A stretch of 64,000 nt of DNA from Clostridia bacterium UC5.1-1D2 (GCA_001304855.1 BBZN01000010.1:62001-126000); one strand, 5' to 3'. Shown: positions 52,816 to 60,885, counted from the stretch's first letter. Notes: a model not told the origin generated them from the sequence alone. Made by a program: numbers and translations.

Positions 52816-54119
52816 ATGCAGATGATATGGAATGAAACGAAAGAATGTATGAGCAGGGATGAGCTTACCAATCTACAGAGTGTAAGGCTGGTGAAGCTGG
52901 TGGATCGGGTTTACCACAATGTGGAGTATTACAGAAAGAAGATGCAGGCTGTGGGGCTGGAGCCGGGAGATATACGCGGAATTGAGGATTTGGATAAGCT
53001 GCCCTTTACCACAAAGGACGATTTGCGGGAAACGTATCCCTTTGGAATGTTTGCGGTTCCCAATTCCCAGATTATGCGTATACACGCATCCAGCGGAACT
53101 ACGGGAAAGGCTACCGTGGTAGGATATACCCGGCGCGACGTGGACGTGTGGAGCGAGTGCGTGGCAAGGTGCATCACGATGGCGGGCCTGGGAAGGAACG
53201 ATATTATCCAGGTAGCTACGGATACGGACTGTTTACAGGGGGCCTGGGAGCTCACTACGGAGCCGAGAAGATGGGAGCAACCGTAGTTCCCATGTCCACG
53301 GGAAGCACTAAAAAGCTGATCACCATGATGATAGACTTCGGCGTTACAGGGATTATGTGCACCCCCTCCTATCTGCTGCACATTGCGGAGACCATAGAGG
53401 AGATGGGAGTAAGGGATCAAATTAAACTGAAGGCTTCCATCAACGGAGCCGAGCCGTGGACGGAGAATATGCGCCGCCAGATAGAGCAGCAGCTGGGAAT
53501 CCAGGCTCACGATATCTACGGCCTCAGTGAGATAATGGGGCCGGGTGTGGCTACGGACTGTAAGTTCCACACGGGACTTCATGTACATGAGGATCATTTC
53601 CTGCCCGAGATTGTGGATGAAAACACCCTGAAACCCCTCAGGGACGGCATGACCGGAGAGTTGGTGTTCTCCACTCTGACAAAGGAGGGAATCCCACTCA
53701 TCAGGTATCGGACAAAGGATCTGACCAGCATCGATCACTCTGTGTGCCAGTGCGGGAGGACTATGGCAAGAATCGCAAGGTTCAAGGGCAGAAGCGACGA
53801 CATGCTGATTATCCGCGGCGTCAATGTATTCCCCTCCCAGATTGAGGCTGCGCTTCTGGAGATGGGCGGAACCACGCCTCATTACCTGCTGATTGTGGAC
53901 CGCGTGAACAACCTGGATACTCTGGAAGTTCAGGTGGAGGTGGAGGAGCGTTTCTTCTCCGATGAGATCCGGGAGCTGGAAACGGTCACAGGCAAGATCG
54001 CCAATGTGATTCAGCAGGCTATCGGCGTGGCAGTGAAGGTAAAGCTGGTGGAGCCTAAGGGGCTGGAGCGCAGCATGGGCAAGACGAATCACGTCATTGA
54101 TAAAAGGGAACTGAAATAA
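52816..54119 (+). CDS. paaK: Phenylacetate-CoA ligase family enzyme (second copy); one frameshift
   Basis: ~434 residues. [31 protein letters not shown] and [25 protein letters not shown] match the PaaK family. It differs from the first copy through most of the substrate region, so it may act on another aryl acid. Shift near 53220. ATG 52816 was chosen; ATG 52822 is also possible. Confidence 0.9.
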
Positions 54120-54138
54120 GAAAGGTGGGTATGAGTTT

Positions 54139-54561
54139 ATGTTTGTTAAGCAATTGTCCGTATTTATAGAGAACCGCGAGGGCAGACTGGAGCAGGTGAC
54201 GGAGGTACTCAAGGAGGAAGGCATTAATATCCTGTCCCTGAGTATGGCCGATACCACAGAGTACGGTATGCTCAGAATGATCGTATCCGATCCAGTGAAA
54301 GCCAAAGACGGCCTGAGAGCCAAAGGCTTTTCCGCTATGCTCACGGAAGTTCTGGCTGTCAAGCTGGAGGACCAGGTGGGAGAACTCCACAAAATGACTC
54401 ATATTCTTTGCAGCCAGGGGCTGAATATTGAATATATGTACGCCCTTGCCTCCGCCAACAGGCGGGCTATGATAGTGAAGGCTTCCGACGGGGAGGAAGC
54501 GGCCAAAGTCATCGCAGAGGGAGGACTGGTGCTGTACAGCAATGAGGAAATGTGCTGGTAA
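54139..54561 (+). CDS. Tandem ACT-domain protein
   Basis: 140 residues with two ACT domains: FIENREGRLEQVTEVLKEEGINILSLSMADTTEYGMLRMIV and LEDQVGELHKMTHILCSQGLNIEYMYALAS. ACT domains bind amino acids. Genes of this type lie beside PaaK/Ior clusters in many anaerobes, and an aromatic amino acid sensor is a reasonable guess. ATG 54139 follows AAGGTGGG. Intact. Confidence 0.88.
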   Translation: MFVKQLSVFIENREGRLEQVTEVLKEEGINILSLSMADTTEYGMLRMIVSDPVKAKDGLRAKGFSAMLTEVLAVKLEDQVGELHKMTHILCSQGLNIEYMYALASANRRAMIVKASDGEEAAKVIAEGGLVLYSNEEMCW

Positions 54562-54606
54562 AATAAATTATTCCCAGAGATGAGACGGAATTTTGACAAA
54601 TGAAAC

Positions 54607-54656
54607 GAGACGGCTGCGCTGAGAAGTGAAACTTAATCAGAAGGCCGTCTCTTTTT
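54607..54656 (+). terminator. Intrinsic terminator of the paaK-ior cluster
   Basis: GAGACGGC pairs perfectly with GCCGTCTC, followed by TTTTT. Confidence 0.9.
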
Positions 54657-54759
54657 CTGCAAAACCGTGAAAAACGGAAATACACACCGCCCGGCGGAGG
54701 AGCGGCAGGGCCGGCGCAAAGGAATACGCAGATATGCATCTTATACAGGGAAGAAATGC

Positions 54760-55158
54760 CTACCCCCTGGAGAATCCGCTGGATGTCACATGAGCCACCG
54801 CATTGCCCAGATCGTCTGTCACCTCCACCAGATAGTAGCAGGTGGAACGGCCTTCCTTCACTTTCCTTGCTTCCGCTATGAGGCGGGTGCCTTTGGCAAT
54901 ACCCAGGTAGGTTATCTGGGCGGTAGTGGATACATGAAGGGGCTTGTTCCAGTTGGATGCCACGGCGAAAGCAAAATCTGCCAGTGTGAAAATAGCGCCG
55001 CCCATAACTGTGCCTGCCGCGTTCAGATGATGAGGTTGTATTTCCAACGAACATTTTGCAAATCCCTCATCCACCTGGTCGATAACAGCCCCGTTATCGG
55101 TGGCAAATCGGTCCTTCGCAAATACCCTTTGTATCTGTGTAAGCGTTTCCGTATTCAT
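54760..55158 (-). CDS. PaaI-like hotdog thioesterase
   Basis: 132-residue hotdog-fold acyl-CoA thioesterase. Start set at the ATG (complement of 55156-55158) with GGAGG 9 bases upstream. Family segment PHHLNAAGTVMGGAIFTLADFAFAVASN holds the active-site region, followed by TTAQITYLGIAKGTRLIAEARKVKEGRSTCYYLVEV. It faces the aryl-CoA ligase cluster and could release aryl acids from CoA. Intact. Confidence 0.88.
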   Translation of the reverse strand: MNTETLTQIQRVFAKDRFATDNGAVIDQVDEGFAKCSLEIQPHHLNAAGTVMGGAIFTLADFAFAVASNWNKPLHVSTTAQITYLGIAKGTRLIAEARKVKEGRSTCYYLVEVTDDLGNAVAHVTSSGFSRG

Positions 55159-55204
55159 GATGAATCCTCCTGTACATATTGATAGCAACTGACCTTTGGC
55201 TTTA

Positions 55205-55233
55205 ACTATATACCAGAAAAAGGGAATTGTCAA
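55205..55233 (-). promoter_or_regulatory. Sigma-A promoter of the thioesterase gene
   Basis: On the minus strand TTGACA and TATAGT are separated by 17 bases, about 45 bases before the start codon. Confidence 0.75.
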
Positions 55234-55244
55234 TGAAAAGCAAA

Positions 55245-55270
55245 ACAGGGTCTAAAAATAGACCCTGTCG
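55245..55270 (-). terminator. Intrinsic terminator of the Cys/Gly-rich protein gene
   Basis: ACAGGGTCTA/TAGACCCTGT stem, followed on the minus strand by TTTTGCTTTT. Confidence 0.75.
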
Positions 55271-55295
55271 CTGTTATGATTCATATTTCCGGCTG

Positions 55296-55625
55296 TTAAT
55301 TGCTGCAGCCGCAGGCGCCTTCGTTGGAGATTCCCCTGCCGTCATTTCGCGGAGTGGGAAACCTGCCCCAGGAACCGTCGCGGAATCCCTCCCAATAGCC
55401 GGTACGGAAGCCTTCGCGGAAGGCCTCGCGCCTTTCGGCGGCACACCGCACATTGTTGTTATTGCCGCAGCCGCAGCCATTATTGCCGCAGCCATTATTG
55501 CCGCAGCCACAGCCGCCGCTGCAACTATTACATCCACAACCACATCTGGAACCACATCCACAACCACATCTAGAACCACATCCGCAACCACAACCACATC
55601 CACATCTAATTCCAAAGCAACACAT
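55296..55625 (-). CDS. Cys/Gly-rich small protein, putative spore-coat/exosporium component
   Basis: 109 residues; I do not recognise a named family. Start set at the second Met (MCCFGIRCGC): AAGGAG sits 9 bases before it, but abuts the upstream Met. The first 50 residues are CGCG, SRCGCG and GCGNN repeats with about 19 Cys. The C-terminal half is different (REGFRTGYWEGFRDGSW). Low-complexity Cys-rich proteins of this kind occur in clostridial spore coats and exosporia, where they crosslink. A mother-cell-type promoter and the divergent cotJ operon support that. Compare CdeC/CdeM of C. difficile in composition only. Confidence 0.65.
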   Translation of the reverse strand: MCCFGIRCGCGCGCGCGSRCGCGCGSRCGCGCNSCSGGCGCGNNGCGNNGCGCGNNNNVRCAAERREAFREGFRTGYWEGFRDGSWGRFPTPRNDGRGISNEGACGCSN

Positions 55626-55658
55626 ATATCGCATCTCCTTTTTTATAAGTTTGTACTA

Positions 55659-55686
55659 TATCATATGGGACGGGGAGACAAAGTGT
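55659..55686 (-). promoter_or_regulatory. Possible mother-cell sigma (K/E-type) promoter for the Cys/Gly-rich gene
   Basis: Minus strand: AC, 17 bases, then CATATGATA, which fits the sigma-K pattern AC-N16/17-CATAnnnTA. About 34 bases before the chosen start codon. Confidence 0.5.
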
Positions 55687-55711
55687 GACTGTCTGTCTGG
55701 ACGGTCTTTTT
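55687..55711 (+). other. Hairpin with T-run between divergent coat genes
   Basis: GACTGTC/GACGGTC (7 bp with one wobble pair) followed by TTTTT. It looks like a terminator, but no plus-strand gene ends here; it may block read-through toward cotJ. Confidence 0.4.
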
Positions 55712-55714
55712 GTC

Positions 55715-55741
55715 ACCGGTATCGGGATTTTACATAAACTA
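55715..55741 (+). promoter_or_regulatory. Possible mother-cell sigma (K/E-type) promoter of the cotJ operon
   Basis: AC (55715-55716), 16 bases, CATAAACTA (55733-55741), matching AC-N16-CATAnnnTA. It is 32 bases upstream of cotJA. The two divergent coat genes thus share the same promoter type. Confidence 0.5.
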
Positions 55742-55773
55742 TAATAGAAAATAAAGAAAGGAGTATTCGCTAT

Positions 55774-56173
55774 ATGGATTCTTATACAGATGTAAGTGCA
55801 CAAAACTGCGGCTGTAGCTGCGGCTGCAGCCAGCATGCAAATAGGCCTGTGCCTGCCAACACCTGCGCAGGCAGCCGGAGCGACGCTGCCATGCAGCCGA
55901 ATTATCCGGATATGTCCGGGTTTGCCTGGACATCATGGGACTGTGACACACAAACCCCAGGCTATGCTTATCCGGAAACTTCATGGACCCAGCCCGGCAG
56001 TGCGTCATGTACGCAGACAGCTCCGGGCTGCCTGGAGCAGCAGTATCCTGTGGCTATGGCATATGTGCCTGGCAGCAGTGGCAGACTACCTACGCCCCTG
56101 AGAGAGGGCTGTTACAGGGCACCATTTCCCGGACCTGGATCTGGAGTTTAATTACGGGAGGTGCGGCAGATGA
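55774..56173 (+). CDS. cotJA: Spore coat-associated protein CotJA; frameshifts near the end
   Basis: ~133 residues. The N-terminal extension is Cys-rich (NCGCSCGCSQH). The conserved CotJA core is in the second half: PVAMAYVPWQQWQTTYAPERGLLQGTIFPDLDLEF, joined across base shifts near 56080 and 56127 (a T missing in CATTTCCC). It ends at TGA 56171-56173, overlapping cotJB by 4 bases. First gene of cotJABC. ATG 55774 follows AAAGGAG. Confidence 0.88.
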
Positions 56174-56445
56174 TGATGTACGATTGTGATTCAAATACCC
56201 GTGAAGCCCTCTTAAGGAAGATTGACCAGATGGGCTTTGCTGTGGATGATACCCAGCTCTACCTTGACACTCATACCTGCGATACGGCGGCGTTGGCATA
56301 TTTTAACCAGGTGTCCGAGATGTACCGCAATGCAGTGGCCACATATGAGGCGCAGTTTGGTCCGCTTATGGCTTACCGCAGCAATGACACGGCCTACTGG
56401 TCCTGGATAGAAGACCCCTGGCCATGGGAAGGAGGGCAGAATTAA
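56170..56445 (+). CDS. cotJB: Spore coat protein CotJB
   Basis: 91 residues: LRKIDQMGFAVDDTQLYLDTHTCDTAALAYFNQ and EAQFGPLMAYRSN...YWSWIEDPWPWEGGQ are characteristic of CotJB. ATG 56170 has GGGAGG 8 bases upstream and overlaps the cotJA stop (ATGA). Intact. Confidence 0.93.
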   Translation: MMMYDCDSNTREALLRKIDQMGFAVDDTQLYLDTHTCDTAALAYFNQVSEMYRNAVATYEAQFGPLMAYRSNDTAYWSWIEDPWPWEGGQN

Positions 56446-56558
56446 TGTGGAAATATGAGAAACGGTTACAGTTCCCGGTTAATATTAAGGAGCCCAATGC
56501 ACAGATGGCTCAGTTTATAATGAGCCAGTACGGCGGCCCTGACTTTAATAACCTATGA
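56445..56558 (+). pseudogene. cotJC: cotJC 5' fragment, interrupted by an integrated element
   Basis: The gene begins MWKYEKRLQFPVNIKEPNAQ and follows CotJC (manganese-catalase-like spore coat protein, about 190 residues) exactly up to SQYGGPD at codon 33. Four foreign codons (FNNL) and a stop follow. ATG 56445 overlaps the cotJB stop and has GGAGGG upstream. Homology ends within a conserved motif that normally reads GGPDGE, so this is a clean insertion, not gradual decay. The 3' remainder is not in this window and should lie at the far end of the element. Confidence 0.9.
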
Positions 56559-56560
56559 TA
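56531..56560. other. Attachment-site junction (cotJC/element)
   Basis: cotJC homology stops at about 56543 (CGGCGGCCCTGAC) and the element begins with TTTAATAACCTATG. The recombinase stop codon (56553-56555) lies within 15 bases of the junction, as is usual for large serine recombinases. The exact crossover dinucleotide cannot be fixed without the other end. Confidence 0.75.
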
Positions 56561-58012
56561 TATAGAAATGAATATATAAATGCCCATTGCTGCGGTCAAA
56601 GACAATGTCTTTCACAATGTTGCGGAGGGCATTTCCTTTTATTTCATAATCAAGGTTGGGATCTGAAAGAATCTCATGAACATGTGCAACCTGGCGCATA
56701 ATTTCTTCCTTAGTAGGGGCTGTGGCACACTGGTTCATTTGCTGGCGGAGCTTTTCAGCATCAGCCAGGAGCTCATCCCGTTCCAATTTCAGGCGGAGTT
56801 TGTTCTGCTTATACTCCTCCAGCGTATCAACTTCATTTTCATAGGCTTCCTTGATGCGCTGTTCCTTGACCTCCAGCCGGTTCAAGGCTTCTTGGATGGC
56901 AATTTCTTCCGCATTTATCGCGTCGTCATTTTTACTGATGTATTCATATTCCAGTTCGTTCTCTGCCAGAACTTCCTCCAGTGACTCAATCACCGCCTTT
57001 TCAGCCAAATGCACCGCCAGGCAACAGGATCCTTCGTGAAAGCCTTTAGCATATTTCCAGCATTGAAAAAATCAGGCCGTTTCTTTTTATCATTTGAGCG
57101 ATTATATCCGAGGCTGCTGCCGCAGACACTGCACTTAAGAATACCGGAAAGCCAGTGTGCGTTGGAGGAGGCTTCTCTGCGTCGCTGTGGACGGTATTCA
57201 GATACTATCTTATTTTGGATATCATCAAAAATGGACGTTACGGAGCTGCGCACTTCGTGGGTTCCGTGAAAGGTGATGCCATTCCATGTGACCTCGCCAA
57301 TATAAAATCGATTGGTAAGGATCCGAAATACAGTACGGCGGTCAAACAGATTGCCCCGGCGCGTCCGGTATCCCCGGGCATTGGCAGTTCTCGCTGTAGC
57401 TGTCATGTCCTTGCCATTGTAGTAGGTTTGAAAAATATATTCTACGATAGTGTAAGACTTCTCGTCTATGATAAAAGGCTTGCCTTCCCCGACGGCTTTG
57501 TAGCCAAGACTGGGAGTAGTCTGATAACCCTCTCGGAGAGCTTTTTCAGTCATACCCCGCAATACTTCGCCCGAAAGGTTAATGGAATAATACTCGTCGA
57601 ACCATTCGATAATGGTTTCGATCAGCCGGCCAAACATGCCTTCCATAATTGGTTCAGACACGCTTTTGATTTCTACGCCGCATTTTTTACGAAGTATGCC
57701 CTTGTAGAAAGTGCTTTCCTCCTGATTCCGGGCGAACCGGGAGAATTTCCAGAGGTAGAGCCGCTTAAATGGGGCCGGCTTTTGGGATTTTGCAATGGCA
57801 ATCATGCGCTGGAATTCTGGACGGTTGTCTGCTTTGCGGCCGGAGATTCCTTTTTTTTCGATGAATATGTACTCTTTTGGAAGTATGAACCCGTCGGCTT
57901 TGGCTGCGTCCATAATAACGCGGATTTGGGCGTCTGGGGATAGCTCTGTCTGGTCATCTGTGCTGACACGGACGTAGGCGGCGCCAATTTCTAGGGTTGA
58001 TGGTGTGGCCAT
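56553..58012 (-). CDS. Large serine recombinase (integrase/excisionase); one frameshift
   Basis: ~486 residues. Resolvase domain: AAYVRVSTDDQTELSPDAQ with the nucleophilic Ser, GISGRKADNRPEFQRMIA, WKFSRFARNQEES. Recombinase domain: EYYSINLSGEVLRGMTEKALREGYQTTPSLGY and TVFRILTNRFYIGEVTWNG. Zinc ribbon: LSGILKCSVCGSSLGY and, after repair of a missing T near 57075, FFQCWKYAKGFHEGSCC. A coiled-coil C-terminus follows, typical of site-specific phage and skin-element recombinases. It catalyses integration into and, with a partner, excision from cotJC. Confidence 0.93.
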
Positions 58013-58031
58013 TTAATCATCTCCTTTATAC

Positions 58032-58063
58032 ATTTGTATGCTTAATTTTGACAAAAAAATCAT
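58032..58063 (-). promoter_or_regulatory. Possible sigma-E-like promoter upstream of the recombinase
   Basis: On the minus strand CATACAAAT (complement of 58032-58040) resembles the sigma-E -10 CATACAnT. ATGATTT lies 16 bases upstream as a weak -35. Predicted transcription starts just before AAAGGAGATGATTAA-ATG. A weaker sigma-A reading, TTGTCA-18-TATAAA, overlaps the same bases. Confidence 0.35.
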
Positions 58064-58077
58064 AAAAAATACGCCCC

Positions 58078-58196
58078 TTGCCAGGACGCGCTGGAGATGA
58101 TATAATTTACTTGCTTAGGGTAATATATCTTCTGGGGCGACCCGGTAAGAGAAACTATGTGAAAAGCTTCTGTGTTTGCAGCACAGGGGCTTTTTA
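58078..58196 (+). ncRNA. Possible ~85-nt small RNA between recombinase and immA-like gene
   Basis: A sigma-A promoter, TTGCCA (58078-58083), 17-base spacer, TATAAT (58101-58106), is followed about 55 bases later by a hairpin AGCTTCTGTG/CACAGGGGCT and TTTTT (58165-58195). No credible ORF lies between them. The hairpin is symmetrical enough to terminate the minus-strand immA-like gene as well, so the terminator is sure but the RNA is inferred. Confidence 0.5.
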
Positions 58197-58197
58197 T

Positions 58198-58851
58198 TTA
58201 TGCGAATTCAGATGCGAATTCGTACTTATATTTATTATTATACTCTTTAATAAAATTGCGGAAATTAAAAACCACCTTTTGCTCTATCGGATTTTTTGGG
58301 AGTATTGAATCTATTTTATAATTAAAGCCTCTAAAATATTTGGATTTTTGATTCGCCTGATTATAAGGCAGCTTGCATAATATGTGAATGTCCTCAACAC
58401 CCAGGAGCTGTATTTTTTGTGCGACTATATCAGGACACAGGGCAAATAAAGAAAACAAATCAGACTCCATTTCTGCAAAATTCCAACTAAACCGCCATAA
58501 AAAATCTCCATGCAGTGCGGTTGCGTGTCCCAGCTCTATATAAGCCAACATTTTCATAATAGCCCAATTATATTCAAAAGGATCACAATTATCATTAATC
58601 CCTAAAAAATATTGGTCAGGCCCGGGGCGCGGTGAGATGAATGCATTGCCGTAATTTTTGTATAGCTCATCGGCTGGCGTATTTTTAAAATCACTATAAT
58701 ACAGGTAGGCGTATGGTCTATTGCGCATTATTCCGGCCGCGTTAACAGGCAAAGAATTAACGTTTTCCTTCAGCAAAAAATGATAGGCCTCATCTCTAAT
58801 GTAATTAACATTTATATATTTATCGCTTGTTATATTTAACACATCTAACAT
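58198..58851 (-). CDS. ImmA/IrrE-like protein with altered metallopeptidase motif
   Basis: 217 residues. The central segment MLAYIELGHATALHGDFLWRF resembles the ImmA zinc motif HELGH...LH but has Ile in place of the first His, and AEMESDLFSLFALCP resembles the following EKEADxFA...LLxP helix. Such proteins pair with phage repressors and relieve repression, by cleavage when active. This one may be catalytically dead or only distantly related. It lies just downstream of the S24 repressor. Confidence 0.5.
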   Translation of the reverse strand: MLDVLNITSDKYINVNYIRDEAYHFLLKENVNSLPVNAAGIMRNRPYAYLYYSDFKNTPADELYKNYGNAFISPRPGPDQYFLGINDNCDPFEYNWAIMKMLAYIELGHATALHGDFLWRFSWNFAEMESDLFSLFALCPDIVAQKIQLLGVEDIHILCKLPYNQANQKSKYFRGFNYKIDSILPKNPIEQKVVFNFRNFIKEYNNKYKYEFASEFA

Positions 58852-58873
58852 AGTTGCATTGGGATTCCTTTAT

Positions 58874-59735
58874 TTATCTATATAATTCTCTAGTAAAGTT
58901 TGATAAGGATTCTTTTTGTTTAATCATTTCGCGCCGTTCATACATGTACGCTATATCCGCATTGGAGTGATGTGATAAGTTGCATATTACCCTTCCAACA
59001 CAAATTAGATTAGAATTCTCATCTATTTTTATTGGCTCATACTCTGGATTTTTGGACACCAATTTTTTATATCCAAGCTCCTTGATAAAGCATTCCCCGT
59101 CCAGAATGAACACCCCGATCTCACCAATCTGCAAATCCTGTGCCTTTTCTACAAGAACAGCATCCGCATCCCAGTAAATAGGTTCCATGGAGTCCCCCGT
59201 TCACTCCCAGAGCAAAGTCTCCATGCTTTGTTTTCCCGTTGTCCAAGATTTCCATGTCGAACTGAACTAAATCATCCCAAAGTATTTGCCCGGTTCCGGC
59301 AGAGGCCAGTTTTTCATAGTATGGAACGGTACGGATTTTAGGACGGCCCGTTTCAATAGATTCTTTTTCTGATCCTGTGTTACGCTGGGCATATTCTGAT
59401 AATCTTGCAAGCTGCGCTACTCTTTGCGATTCTCTATCTAATATAAGGTCAACGCTTTCTCTGCCGTAATCGTCGAGGTTACGGTATTTTTTTATCATTT
59501 CGGATTCCGCATTTGTAAAAAGAATGTTTTCAGCACTGGAAAATTCTTTCATAATATCACAATTATAGAACTTACATAGTTTTAATAACATTTCTCCAGA
59601 TGGCTCTGATTTTCCTACCTCCCACGAACTAAACGTTGATTGTGGGATCTGGAAATGTTCATAAACTTGCTTTTGTGAATATCCAGCTTTAATACGAAGC
59701 TCTTTTAAAGTATTGGAGAATTCTTTACTTGCCAT
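58874..59735 (-). CDS. XRE-family phage repressor with S24 (LexA/CI-like) peptidase domain; one frameshift
   Basis: ~287 residues. The N-terminal HTH is LKELRIKAGYSQKQVYEHFQIPQSTFSSWEVGKSEPS. The C-terminal S24 domain has GDSMEP (catalytic Ser) and, further on, GECFIKELGYKKL with the likely catalytic Lys. An extra G near 59190 (GGGGGACTCC) breaks the frame between Asn-Gly and Asp-Ser-Met. Start ATG (complement of 59733-59735) follows GGGATGG. It divergently faces a Cro-like gene and should hold the element in its quiescent state; RecA-dependent self-cleavage is expected from the family. Confidence 0.88.
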
Positions 59736-59817
59736 TCTACACCATCCCTTCATAATTCATTATAACGAAAAATTTTAGTAAGTCAATAAAAATATTGAAT
59801 AATTCGTTAAAAACCTC

Positions 59818-59869
59818 TTGACAAACGAAAAATACGATATTAAAATAAAAATAACGAAATATTCGTTAT
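59818..59869 (+). promoter_or_regulatory. Lytic-type promoter with repressor operator
   Basis: TTGACA (59818-59823), 17-base spacer, TAAAAT (59841-59846). The palindrome ATAACGAAATATTCGTTAT (59851-59869) sits just downstream of the -10. Half-sites ATAACGAA and TTCGTTA recur at 59762-59769 and 59803-59809, so cooperative binding of the S24 repressor is likely. Confidence 0.75.
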
Positions 59870-59891
59870 ACGAGAAAGGAGGTTAAAAAGT

Positions 59892-60128
59892 TTGAATTTA
59901 GAAAAAAATCTTGCCAAATTTATAAGAACAAAAGGGATTCAATTATCGGTAATGTCAAGGGCAACTGGGATTCCCTATATGGCATTGTATGATACCTTTT
60001 ATAACAGAAAAAAAGAGCGGCAAATAAAAGGAAAAGAACTGATTGCAGTTAGTGAATTTCTAGGCATTAACCCATCTGATTTTATTGACACAGACCAGCC
60101 ACGAAATTCACACACCGACACGAAGTAA
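59892..60128 (+). CDS. Cro-like small HTH protein
   Basis: 78 residues starting at TTG 59892, supported by AAAGGAGG 9 bases upstream. HTH region LSVMSRATGIPYMALYDTFYNRKKERQIKGKELIAVSEFLG. Divergent from the S24 repressor; expected to act as its antagonist. Confidence 0.78.
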   Translation: MNLEKNLAKFIRTKGIQLSVMSRATGIPYMALYDTFYNRKKERQIKGKELIAVSEFLGINPSDFIDTDQPRNSHTDTK

Positions 60129-60331
60129 AGGCCACTGGCTAAGCCAATGACCTTTGCACATTGAAAATTCAGGATGTCGGGTGTTCGTGGGCAGATTATT
60201 AGAGCTATCATCCTCACTGCCTATGCGTTGCACCTTCCAGACCAATAAAGATAACAAGCCTGGCTTGGATCAATGTTGTCCGTTTTTGCGTAACGGAGTT
60301 TCGTTGAGTTAACCCGATTATTCGGTGCCGG

Positions 60332-60688
60332 TTACCCGGCAGAGGGGCAAAAAGCCTTACCCAATCCGAGCGGTTCTTCCATAAAGGTAGCGGCTGCCGC
60401 CCTTGATGCAAAGTTGCTTGCAGCGGCTACGTGTGTCGCACTGATTGCAGCAGAAGCAAAGTCCTTCGTTCTTCTTGCAGCTATAACGCCAGGGCCATTT
60501 AAGAGATTAGCTGCCTCTCTAAATGCCTTTGCTCCTCCTGCAAGTTCGTCTAATGCTTTCTTCGTCATACCACCTCCAAATGCGTTGGTAAGTGCGTTGT
60601 CAGCGAGTTGCGAAATTGTTGGCTCCTTCTGTATGTTATCATACGGCTTTTTATCCGTATTTCTGTACGTTACCGTACAGTTCAGCAT
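60332..60688 (-). CDS. Unknown small protein, Ala-rich C-terminus
   Basis: 118 residues, not recognised. Ribosome site AGGATG precedes the start. The sequence has a hydrophilic first part (KKPYDNIQKEPTISQLADNALTNAFGGGMTKKALDELAGG) and an Ala/Ser-rich tail. Orientation opposes the Cro-like gene. The opposite strand is also open here, so the coding strand is not certain. Confidence 0.4.
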   Translation of the reverse strand: MLNCTVTYRNTDKKPYDNIQKEPTISQLADNALTNAFGGGMTKKALDELAGGAKAFREAANLLNGPGVIAARRTKDFASAAISATHVAAASNFASRAAAATFMEEPLGLGKAFCPSAG

Positions 60689-60753
60689 ATGTCTTCATCC
60701 TGAATATATCTATTTTATCGCAACAACAAAACATTTTCAAGTATTGAAAGTCC

Positions 60754-60885
60754 ATGAGGTTAAGACAGGTTTTCCCTGATAAAGGTGTTTACTATTTATT
60801 TAATGAATTAATACCAGATAAAGCAGACTATGTAGACACAGGAATGATAACAAAGCATGAGAAATCTGCTAACCCCGATACATAG
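60754..60885 (+). CDS. Short ORF (43 aa), unknown
   Basis: 43 residues (MRLRQVFPDKGVYYLF...). No clear ribosome site. The next small gene starts 26 bases downstream. Listed because it fits between the two genes in the element without overlap. Confidence 0.3.
   Translation: MRLRQVFPDKGVYYLFNELIPDKADYVDTGMITKHEKSANPDT

Noticed and set aside
55227-55688. Plus-strand Ala/Thr-rich ORF opposite the Cys/Gly-rich gene
   Set aside because: Its low-complexity AAAIIAAA and TTTSTTT runs are the antisense of the CGCG repeats; the minus strand has the ribosome site, terminator and promoter.
56676-57977. Several plus-strand ORFs antisense to the recombinase
   Set aside because: They have no ribosome sites or family motifs, while the minus strand carries a complete serine recombinase.
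60414-60779. Plus-strand ORF opposite the Ala-rich minus-strand ORF
   Set aside because: Hydrophobic low-complexity start without a ribosome site. The minus-strand frame has a better start, though neither is certain.
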